A DNA stretch of 64,000 bases from positions 5,879,775-5,943,774 of the forward strand of contig NC_052409.1 of assembly GCF_009389715.1 (NCBI RefSeq), read 5' to 3'. Below, one piece after another: positions 50,766-61,232 of the stretch. Source of the DNA: Phoenix dactylifera (lineage: Eukaryota; Streptophyta; Magnoliopsida; Arecales; Arecaceae). The translations under genes and the position numbers were made by a program. Position 1 is the stretch's first letter. Each line of letters starts with the position of its first letter. The notes under the pieces are model-generated. The model saw only the letters and a program-made list of their open reading frames with translations. It was not told the DNA's origin and did not search any database.

Positions 50766-51462
50766 AAGAGGACAGAGGGAAAGTATGATCCAAAAGGGCC
50801 GCAAGTGGGGAGCGGGAGATAAGCACGCAGATCCCTAGCGGATATTCCGAAGGTCTACGTATCTTCAAACATCACCACACATTTGTTGTCCGAAGTCCGA
50901 CAGGGGACATGACAAACTTTTTTTCCCCAAACGGCCTCCGTTATCCGCTGCTGGATCAACCACCTTTTTTGTTTTTTTTTTTTGTTTTTTTGTTTTTTTT
51001 GGTACAATAATGGCTCACGCTACTCTGACCTAGGTGCAACCAGTATAATTAACAAGATCAACTACTTTTAAACCTACCGGACAATGCTCAAATGGTTAAC
51101 CTCTAATCTCTTGCCGGATGGAGTGCCAATGGATTGGGCTCACCTACCTATATCCTAAATTCCACTCAAAATTTTAGAGTGAGTCTTACCACGACGGTAA
51201 AATTGCTCCAATAAAAAAAAGTCTCTCTGTATATAGAGATAAAGCTTTCTATATCTAACCCTTCATTGATGGCTCTTTGTTGTTTCTTAATTCAACTCAA
51301 ATTTTGCCGAGCTTATGCTTGAGATGGATGTGCAATTTGATTTTAGTTCAGGCCAGTATTGTTAGCATTAAATCCCATTTATTTGGTTGAATAGTTCATA
51401 ACAATTAATTGGCTTGTAGAGAAAACCATATTCAAGTTATATTGATTTGTTTGTTGAATTGA

Positions 51463-52325
51463 TTTGTCGAGCAGATTCTAAACTTAAGTTGGGCTTTATA
51501 GCCAATTTGACATACCAAGGATGGCAGCAATTACCTGAAGTAGAGACTTGTAGATTGAGGCGCAACAAGAGGGCCAATCTTTAGCATAATTTGGAGCCGC
51601 CAAGCTGAACAAAGTTTGGGTTGAACTTGCACCATATAGGTTACTAGCTGAATTTGTGTTTAAGCACTTTGTAAGTTCTTTATTTCGAACAAACCGGTGA
51701 AATAAATTTCACCCTTGTAATAGGCCACTAAGTGAGCTGATCAAATATCTCACAACACCATCCAATCCACATGGATGGGATCAGCCACTAAATTTTACTT
51801 CAGCCTTATCCATTGAGGTGAGATTCCTGAAAACCCAAAGCCCAACAACTTGACTCACAACTTGCACCGACAGCACTACATCTAGCCTCGAAGATGCCTG
51901 TAAAACATGCCTCGATCATGGTACAAACCATACCCATCATGCCAGCTGCAGCACAAAGTTGTTCAATAAATTTCAAGAACCACCTAAAGGAAAGCCTAGC
52001 ATCTGCCTTCCAAGGGGCAGACATGGAGATACCAAACCAACTCGGAAGTTGCGGGCCAAACACGTCATTCAGAACTTATGGAAAAGAAATGTGTTCTTTG
52101 TTCATATTAAGCACGTATTTAGAGAAATCAATAAAGCTGTGAACTGGGTGGCTACTTATGTGGCCAACTATGCCAGTAGCACTATATGGATGGAGGATGG
52201 AAAGCTGTCTCGTAAGCTGCATGATATTCTGTTTTCTGATTTTATTAGATGTATTCGTGCACGTGTTGTATGAATTATCTATTTTAGCCAAAAAAAAAGA
52301 AAAAAAAAAACGTTTTGTCGAGCAG
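51463..52325 (+). mobile_element. 5'-truncated LINE insertion with poly(A) and 12-bp target duplication
   Basis: The 12-bp string TTTGTCGAGCAG occurs at 51463-51474 and again at 52314-52325. The second copy follows an A-rich tail at 52290-52310. Between them, the frame ending at 52273 encodes HVFREINKAVNWVATYVAN and then RKLHDILFSDFIRCIRARVV before the stop. That is the C-terminal part of the RNase H-like domain found at the 3' end of plant LINEs. Residues before about 52060 are not recognisable. The insertion is about 0.84 kb and non-functional. Confidence 0.75.
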
Positions 52326-52749
52326 TACTGAGACATCTAATTCAGGCTCCACCTTGCCAGCTTTTCTTGATGGAAGGTAAGGTGGGGGCCATCTTGTGAG
52401 TTTTTGTCAACCCAAATTAGTGGTAGTGCATGCCATTGTCTCCAGAGGAGAGATTTTCTTGGAAGAGATCTACATCAATCTGTTCCTTGGAAAGTTTTGG
52501 ATATGAAAACAAAGTTAGGCAAAAGAATCCTTTATCAACAATGGAAGGTCCGTTCCCCAATTCTTTGAAAGAAGTAGCTCCATACACAACTTTGAGATAA
52601 TTTTTTTCCTTTACACGACTTGACATTGCTCATCCCATGGCTATAATCGTATGAAAAACAAAATAAGTAATTCAAAGCTCCATACATGCATGGAGGATGA
52701 TCAACTCCGTAAGCACAGTACCAAGTTTGAACATTGGAGAATGATTCAA

Positions 52750-52806
52750 CTAGGGGTAAGCACTCACAATACTAGGGGTAAGTACTCACAATGCAGGGGG
52801 GGGGGG
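52750..52806. repeat. 22-bp tandem duplication followed by G11
   Basis: Two copies of a 22-bp unit beginning ACTAGGGGTAAG and ending ACTCACAAT are directly followed by a run of 11 G. An (AC)n run and GCATGCATGCATG lie near 52870-52900. Confidence 0.8.
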
Positions 52807-53149
52807 ACAATACACAGAATGCAACAAATTTTAAGAATAATTTACAAAATAGAGAAATATGACAAATCACACACACACACACAGAAGTGCATGCATGCAT
52901 GTATACACATGAATGCAAACACAAATAGCAGCAGTTAGTATCAATAATTTGCAAACCATGAGCATTCCCTACATAACTTATGAATAGTACATGAATAGAT
53001 TATAAAAATCATAATTAGATCATAATTATTAACTAATTCAATTACAAGAGAATTAGTTCAGCCAATAAGAAACATCACAAATAATGCAAGAAACTTTCAA
53101 TGATTAGAAATCCTTCGGCAAAGCCGTTGCCCTGCGTGGAGGCCGTACG

Positions 53150-53330
53150 CTAGCGCCAAAACCGGGCAAGACCGGTTTAGGCTTGGGATGGAAGATGAGC
53201 GGGTCAACCCCAACCCAACCCAAAATCAGACCGGGCTTGAGTGGGTTTAGGCACAACCCTGGTTGTGTTTGGGTTGAATATACCAACCCAACTCAAATTT
53301 AGGTTGCGCCCAACCCTAAGTCCTAACTCA
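53150..53330. repeat. GGGTTGGGTT-like dispersed repeat
   Basis: The minus strand is dense in GGGTTGGG, TTGGGTTT and ACCGGTT-like strings, a familiar low-complexity plant repeat. A related stretch may run to about 53690, where the similar strings CCCAATGGCCCAACTCG occur. Confidence 0.5.
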
Positions 53331-54499
53331 AATCCACATATATACAATATATATAACACATACATATATCCACATAATCAGACCGATTCATTTTTGAAGA
53401 TCTTACTAGTATTTATTTAATTATATGAAATTGTGATGCACATTATACTGACATGTTGCTATACGTAGCTCATATTGTTTTGCTTTTAGATACTATTAAT
53501 ATGGCATAGGAGCATTTACAAGTTACATGGCAATCTAATCTACCTGGCATGACCCAAGCTTGAGAATTTGAGACTAAGTTTGGTTTAGGTTGAGGAGCTC
53601 AGGTTATAGAAAATTTTTCTAGGCTCCCAAAAGAACATTATCTAAGGTTGAATCGAAGATTAGCCTGAAGCCCAATGGCCCAACTCGAGTTTAAGCTTAA
53701 TAGACAAAAGGGAAGGAAAAGTGCTGTCTCCATATTCGGCGCGCGCGAGAGAGGTGTGTGTGTGGAGGCAGAGGGGTTTGGGTTGTATCATCCACATGAA
53801 AGAATGATTGATGTTCTTTCACAACATCGACCGTTATATCTCATTTCATACAAATCTCAAAGTACTTTGAACTTTTTATTCACCATCTATATAGATATGG
53901 AAGTAGCGATTGCGTGATCTAATGGTAGATTCGCTCGAGAAAAGGTGAATCTTGTTTTACATGAAAGTTACAACCTCTGTGCGGGGAAAAGGGAGAGAGA
54001 GGGAAATATAAGGGAAAAGGAGAGCACAACAGGGGGTAAAGAGGAGAGGAGAGAGAATAGGTGGACGGGCTCAAGCTTTGGGCCAAATATATTAAGCCCA
54101 AGCTGATCCGGACTTTCTCCCATTGGAACTAAAGCCTGGCCTGACAGACCTTGGGCCAGCCTGGGTCCATTCCAGTCCTATCGCATGCTGAATAATTTCC
54201 CTCACATGCCCATGGTTGACAATAATAACATTAACATTCTGATGTGGGGGGTGTATGTAAATTTTTATGTTAAGCATAGACATGTTGCAGTAAATAATTT
54301 ACCAATATCACAAGTCATTTATGCTGAAGAACTTGCCGTAATTGAAGGTCTTCTAGTTACATGCAATATTTACATACTATAGAGGTTAATATAATGGTTG
54401 CTAGCATTAGTTCAATAGCATCAACCATCTAGGAATTTTCACACACATGAGGTGTTATATATACAAATATCAATTATCATGTGAACCAAGAATCAATTT

Positions 54500-54815
54500 C
54501 ACTTCTCAGGTTGTTTATTTATATACTAAGGAATGAGATTGTAGCCAATAAATACACAATAGCCACTAGTAGGTCAGAAGCATTAGGAGAATTAGGAGAA
54601 CCAGCCCAATGAGTACCAAAATAAGCTGTCAAATGAATGAGCCCTAAATAATAACATGGCTTATAGTTATATGTCATTTCAAATAATGCAAGATGCATTT
54701 AACTTCTTCCTAATGAGCCAAAATATGTTTACACATGAATTGAAAGAGCTGAAGTAACAACAGAGATATCCGCATTGTTCAAGTTGAGGTATAAGAGTGC
54801 ACCTACAACACCATT
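54500..54815 (-). pseudogene. Decayed Ty1/Copia reverse transcriptase-RNase H fragment
   Basis: One minus-strand frame, broken by several stops, keeps Copia landmarks in the right order: VVGALLYLNLNNADIS (compare the family VGALQYLTLTRPDIS), LTAYFGTHWAGSPNS (compare YSDADWAG) and VYLLATISFL (compare the VYLGxNLISW block). It is clearly inactive. No LTRs were found around it. Confidence 0.7.
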
Positions 54816-54939
54816 TTAAGCAATTATACCATGAAATGGTTCATTATAGAATTTGGAGAATTTAACCCGACAAAAAACCAGAAATTTAGAGGCTTTGCGT
54901 CGTCCATCCAAACTCTTTGTAAAGGATATATCAAGGATT

Positions 54940-55975
54940 AAGAAATATTAACACAACTAAATTCTCCGATTATCTTTCTGTATTGGCTACATCTATAGTA
55001 GCTAATAAAATGACATATATATTAATAACTCTTTCTTTTTCATAACCATTACGTATTATTGTGTATTTCGCGCGTTCTTAACTATCTGTCAAACATTATA
55101 TGCGAGGTAGCAATGCAAATATTAGCACAATCGGATTCTTTGACCATCTTTTTGTGCTAGTATTAGATTAACAACTCAACTCTTTTTGGAACAACTGTTA
55201 TACACCAGAGTGAATCTCATGAGGTCTTAACTGACTATAGTGTGTTTTATGCTGTGGCAGCACAAATGTTAACACAGACAAGATATCTTTCTACTTGTTT
55301 TTTGCTACTAGCCTCGAACATGGTAAAGGTTAACAACTCAACTCTTTTTTGCATAACTATTACGCACCAACCAAATATCAAGTGCTACGAAGCAAAACAG
55401 ATGTTAACATAATCAAATTCTATGACCATTTTTTTGTACTAACCTCGTTCATAGTAACTAATGAAGCAACAAATAGGTTTATCAGCTTTCATTCAGAAAA
55501 AGACAAATACGTTAATGAATTACTTTTTTTTTTGTACAACTCTTATACACCGGTATATATGTATCTCATGAAGGCTCATCTTGCATACTTTGCGTACGAG
55601 GTAGTAATACAAATATTAACATAGCCAAGTTCTTAGACCATCCCTTTGTGCATGCCTCATGCATAGTAACTAATGAAATAACAAATAGGTTAGCAACTCT
55701 ACTCTTTCTTTTCGCAACTGTCATGCACTAGTGTGCATCTTGTAAAGCTCAATTGCAAATCAAATATTCTAATACTATATAGCAATGCAAATATTAATAC
55801 AATCAAGTTCTTATACCTTTTTCTTTTATATTAGACTCATCCATTGTAACTAGTGAAACGACAAAGAAGTTAGCAAATCAACTTTTTTATTTTGGCGCAC
55901 GGTGCTATGCACCAATGTGCCACTTGGGAAATCTTAATTGTTTGTCAAACATTTTATGCGAACTATCATATGTAG
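54940..55975. repeat. Degenerate tandem array, about six units of 130-215 bp
   Basis: A landmark like GCAAATATTAACACA recurs near 54943, 55115, 55261, 55396, 55608 and 55787. Each copy is followed in the same order by TCAAGTTCTTTGACCAT, TAGTAACTAATGAAACAAC, AGCAACTCAACTCTTTTT and a GCACCAGTGTGCATCTC-like block. Units vary in length and are heavily diverged. The array begins close to the Copia fragment. Confidence 0.8.
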
Positions 55976-56657
55976 ACATGAACATGTCAATGTTTATAGA
56001 CCATCAGTTGCTTTATATACTAGACTTTCTTACCTAAACCCCATCTGCTCTTCTCCAAACCATCCTTCTCCTATGCTCCATCCTTCTTCTCGAAGCACCA
56101 TCCTCTTCTACCACCCTCCTTTCGTGCCAACTCTATCTCCAGCTATCTTTCTTATTTTACCACCTTCACATAAGACTACAACCGACCATCCCAGCCACCA
56201 CCATCTGATATCACCATCTCCCCATCATAACTTTCTTGCATCATTATATCCACATCACCTCTTCTAGTAAGTTTACTAACATAGACAAAATCTTCTTCCA
56301 TCACCTTTCTCTATGATCACTATTAGTCATATTTGCCACCTTTATCTTACTGCTATTTCTTGCAATCACAACATCCCATCCTTATTGCGACCATGCGGTG
56401 CCACCGCTACTATTGTTGCCGCAACCATTGCCATAACCTAATTCATTTTATTATCCTTCAAATCAATTCCTCCGACAATGGACCCAATAGACTAGGCCCA
56501 AACTCTCCCATACTTCATATATCCAACTAACCCAGACTCCCCCTTTACCATCTGCATCGCCCACTTCCCAGCCAAATCAACCCATTCAACCTTTGGGCCC
56601 CTCCCTCATTGTCCCAGCTCCACCACCTCCACTTGGGTCTCTACGAGGCCTCCCTAA

Positions 56658-57012
56658 TGTCATAGTCTTACATTAACTAATAAAAGAGATAACATATTAG
56701 TTTATTAGCTTGAGCCGATCCTCCTCCCAGCAGCTTAAGCTTTTGGATCGTGAACCCATAACAAATGGTATTAGAGCAAGGTTTATTATGCGCCACAACT
56801 TCTCTAAGTTATTTAGACCTATCCTTAAGAGATACTAAGATTGGTGAGCACATGGTAGGGCCAAATAGAACCTGAGGTATGAGTGAGCCCCCCTTTCTTG
56901 AATAGAAGTCAAATCGTGACAAAGAGTGTCACAAGATTAGATGGAGGAGATTATTATCATCTACATGGACTAATAATAAAAAGGCACCATATGAATTTAC
57001 CTTCTCCCTAAG
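56658..57012 (+). mobile_element. Miniature LTR (TRIM-like) retroelement, 3' truncated
   Basis: A 106-bp LTR-like segment (56658-56763) starts TGTCATAGTCTTACATTAAC and ends ACCCATAACA, so TG...CA. Two bases later comes the primer-binding site TGGTATTAGAGC (56766-56777), one mismatch from the initiator tRNA-Met complement. A short interior without coding frame leads to a polypurine stretch GATGGAGGAGA (about 56940-56950). Sequence from 56951 resembles the LTR start (CTACATGGACTAATAATAAAA against TTACATTAACTAATAAAAG). It is cut by a CTCGA-rich repeat near 57013. The total of about 0.36 kb fits a TRIM. Confidence 0.75.
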
Positions 57013-57440
57013 GTTGCAAATGAGTTGAGCAACTCGCGAGTTGCTTGAGCTCGACTTGATTTGTCTATTATTGAGCTTAAGTGGCAAAATACTTCACTCG
57101 AAAACTCATAAGCCTAATTAAGTATATATATTTTAATAATATTATATTTATTTACAATATATATTATTAATTTAATATTTTAAATATAATATTTTGTTAT
57201 ATTTTGTTTTAATTATATATATTTTTTGATTGTGACCAAAGCTTGAATACGTGCTCGAACTTAAGTTTGTATATGACTTGGTTAAAATTTGAGCTGAGTT
57301 CAATTGATCTTCAATATTATTTTTTTATTTTATTTAATTGAATTAAAGTTAGAGCTTAAAAATTAAAGCTCCGTAGGTTTTGAATCAAATTTCGAGCCTA
57401 AATATTCTAAAATCGAACTAAAGCCTCTTGCCACTCAGAC
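57013..57440. repeat. CTCGA-rich dispersed repeat, copy 2
   Basis: Begins AAGGTTGCAAATGAGTTGAG with GCAACTCGCGAGTTGC, then GAGCTCGACTTG and an AT-rich middle. It ends among CTCGGCTCGGTTC just before the RING gene leader. Same style as 35951-36150. Confidence 0.6.
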
Positions 57441-57677
57441 TCGGCTCGGTTCAAGCGCACCCGCTCTCCTCCCAATCGCTTAGCTTTTGAACGCCCCTCC
57501 GCCTCCTCTTCCCCGCCGCGACGCTCCGCCTGTCCCGTCCGCTTGCTTTTCCCGCCTCTTTGCTCTCAACCCCTCCCGACTCTCCCTCCGAACCCGAAAG
57601 CCAACCCCCTCCCTCTCCCCCACCTACCCCCTTCCCCCGCCCCCCCGGAGCCGCCGCCGCCGCTGCCGCCGACTCCA

Positions 57678-60600
57678 ATGGGCAGCAACGCGAAGGACCG
57701 ATCCGCCCGCAGCGGCCGGAAGGCCTGCCACGCCGGCAAGCACCAGCCCTCATCCTCCAGGAGCCCCCCGCCGGCGTCCTCTTCCTCCTCCTACCCCTCC
57801 CCTTCTCCCGCCCTTGCCGAAGGCGATCCGCACATTGGGCACCCGATCTCTAACCCTAACGCTCACCCTAGCGGTGCGTACGACGACAACGGGTGGGGCT
57901 ACTGCACGGAGGAGCAACTCGAGGAGCTTCTCCTCAAAAATCTTGACCTTATCTACCGAGAGGCGCTCAACCGGCTGCTCACGCTCGGGTACGACGAGGC
58001 GGCGGCGCTCCGGGCGGTGCTCTGCAGCGGGCACTGCTATGGATCCATGGATGTGCTCTCGAACATCCTCCACAACGCCATGTCGCACATCAACTGGGCG
58101 CCGGCGGCGGCCGGGCATTGCGACGCCGGAGGTGGCGTCCCGGCGAATGGGTTCACCGACCTCTGCCACCTCCAGGAGTACTCCCTCGCCGAGATGATGC
58201 GCCTTCTTCAACAAGTTCGCCCCCGTCTCACCCGGGGGGACGCCATGTGGTGCCTTCTGATGAGCGACCTCCACGTGGGTCGCGCGAGTACCATCGATAT
58301 CCCCACTCCCCCCTACCCCGCCCCCACCGCCGTCCCCGCTCCCCTCACCGCCGGCGGCTGCAGCTCTGCATGCGGCGCCGAATATGCGCGGCCAACGACC
58401 GGCCTCTGCAAATTCCATGCGGCGGAGGGAGGCGGCGGGAGCACCGATCTTCCTCCCTCCGTGTGGTCTGCCATGAGGCGGAATGCCAATGCCTCGGTAC
58501 GGCAGAGGGCGGAGGTCGGCTTGGGGTCGTCGTCCTCGGAGCAGCCGCAGGTGGATAGATCTGCCGCTGCTGTTGAGGCGGGGGATGACGCCCGAGGGGA
58601 TCTTGTGGACTCTGTGCTGAAGGGATTGGAAGCGATGAGCCTTGATGAGGAGGGGAAGTCACCGGATGGGGCTGAGGACCATAAAAAGGAGGTGATTTTG
58701 GATCTTGTTCGCCAGATTAGGGAACTTGAGGGTCAGGTGAAGGAGCGCAAGGAGTGGGCTCAGAAGACGGGGCTGCAGGCCGCTCGGAAGCTGAGCAATG
58801 ACCTAATTGAGCTGAGGACATTAAGGATGGAGCGGGAGGAGAACCAGCGCCTGAAGAAGGGGAAGCAGGTGCTGGAGGATGCGACGTTGAAGCGGCTGAC
58901 TGAGATGGAGAATGCGCTGAAGAAGGCGACTGGGCAAGTGGATCTTGCGAATGCTGCTGTCTGTAGTCTCGAGACTGAGAATGCAGAGATACAGGCTGAG
59001 GTAGAGGCGTCAGAGCTGAGTGCATCAGAGTCTGCAAGGATGTGCCTCGATGTGGCGAGGAAGGAGAAGAAATTGCTGAAGAAGGTACAGGCATGGGAGA
59101 AGCAGAGAGAAAAGATTCAGCAGGAGATTGATAAGGAGAAGAGGAAGATTGCAGAAACCGAGCAGAAATTGGCTGAAGTCAAGGTGGCAACAAAAGAAAC
59201 TGAGGTAAGCAGAACTAAAACTCTGGATGAATTTTCTTCTATTTCTATATAGCTCATAACTTCGATTTCTTTCGTAATATACTATGCGATGAATAGTGCT
59301 GTTGCTGCTCTCTTCTTGTATCCATTCTTCTATTTTTCTGCACTGGTTAGTATATCGTCTTGTTTGTAATACTTCATAGCTGGCTGAATTTATGCAAACA
59401 AGAATTGTAGGACAGATCAAAATGCCCTGTGAAAATGGTAAAATATGACAAGCAGGGATCTGTATGTTCTTGGAGTGTTCACTGTGTTATATACAGATTT
59501 ATCACATGACTAGAAGGGGGCATAAGTATAGCTACATAGATGGACTTTAAGGATTCTATAAGACTTCAAATTGAACCTTTGAATGTTGGAGGTGATATTA
59601 ATAATTTATCTAATCCACTTCTCTGTTGAAACAAAGGTGGGAGCATTATACTTGGCGCAAATGATAAGTTATCTTCCTTTGTGAGGGAGCATGAATAATG
59701 TTTTCTTTTTTAATTTGGTGAATCATTTATTTTCCTGGCTCAGTTTCAGGTGATCCTGCTCTGTGCAGAATGATAGGTTTATACTTTGTAGTGATAGGAG
59801 GCTTATTTCACCTCGTCATGCCCAGCTTGTCTATTTCAGCCTCCATCAGGTTATTTCTTTTTCAAACATTTAATAGCTATTCTTAATTTGGAATTGCATG
59901 AAAGTAGATTAAGGAATATGTAGCTCAGACATGTAGGTCTTAGAATTTTGCATAAGAATGCTTTTTCCATATGGTCTCAGATAGAAGTTGGAGGGTTAAC
60001 TCTAGGAGCATCATTGCAAAGGTTACAGATTGTGATTCGTATGGTAAATCATGCAACTAGATTGGGTTATATGAGTGATTAATATGAAGGAAGATGGAAG
60101 AATGCATTTGGAGATGTAGAGAAAGGGACTAGAGTTAGAAAGAAACATCATGCATTGGGTTTCAAGATCTTAAGAGCGAGCTGGAGATTGGAAGAATAAG
60201 GACTTCTCCTTTTGGATGAAGGTGAAAAGCCTACTGCTCAATGTATTTCTCTCTTTATCCTTTTTCTTCTGTTGATCGTTAATAAAAACATATTTTAGGT
60301 ACTTCATTCTATCCATAGGACCTATCTCTATGAAGGTTTAGACCCAACACCTATTACCTTTAAGTGTAGAGAATTGGCTGACAAAAAATTTAATAGAAAC
60401 TTTAATTAAGTTTATAAAATACCCAAATCTGCACTCATCTTTCATCTCACAAGTTCATCAGCATGCAGTTCCTTTGAATTAGAATGGCATTGCTAGCGTG
60501 AGATTCATTAGGATAGTTATTCTTTTTGTTTGTGAGTGCATCTAGATTTGTAATTGAATTTGCTCGATCTAGGAAAGGCCATGAAAACGTTGATTGGACG

Positions 60601-61183
60601 ATGAGCTCTGTAGGCAGATGGTTGGGTTGGATTTTTGGTATGTCTTTTCAGAAGTGCTCAAGGAGTAAGGTGTTTCATTCTCTATAATCTACAATACGCT
60701 TTCTGGACTCTTGTTGAAGTGCGCATAGGATCTCTATTTGGAGGTTTTACCATTTCTAAAGATCTTGGGTATATGAGTTTTTGATACATAAATGATATCC
60801 TGATGCATTATGGTGCTTGAAGTAATTGTAGCAAAAAGGTTCTTTTGTGTTCATTTAAGTGGTTCATACATTTTTACGTGGTTCCAAATCAAGGTCCGCC
60901 GTACCGGTACCGGTCGGTGTACCGGTGGCGGCCCGGACCGGTACAAAACCGGTCCCGTACCGGTCTGTACCGGGGGCATACCGGTCCAAACCGGTTCCGT
61001 ATCGGTTCCGTACCGGTTCTTCTACAATAAACTACCGGTACCGGATTCCACGCTGATCCGGTACCGGTCCCAGACCGGATCGGTACGTACCGGCCGGTAC
61101 GGACTGGTACGGCAGACCATGTTCCAAATAGTTAAATGGAATGGAGATTCACCTTGCTTGGCTTGTGCAAGATCATGATACTC

Positions 61184-61232
<49 letters not shown>

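Noticed and set aside
51806-52063. 85-codon minus-strand frame
   Set aside because: Lies within the LINE insertion, opposite to the RNase H-like frame; I could not match it to any family.
57487-58197. 236-codon plus-strand frame overlapping the RING gene start
   Set aside because: Wrong frame of the GC-rich exon 1; Arg/Pro/Ser-rich, while the 57678 frame has the conserved domains.
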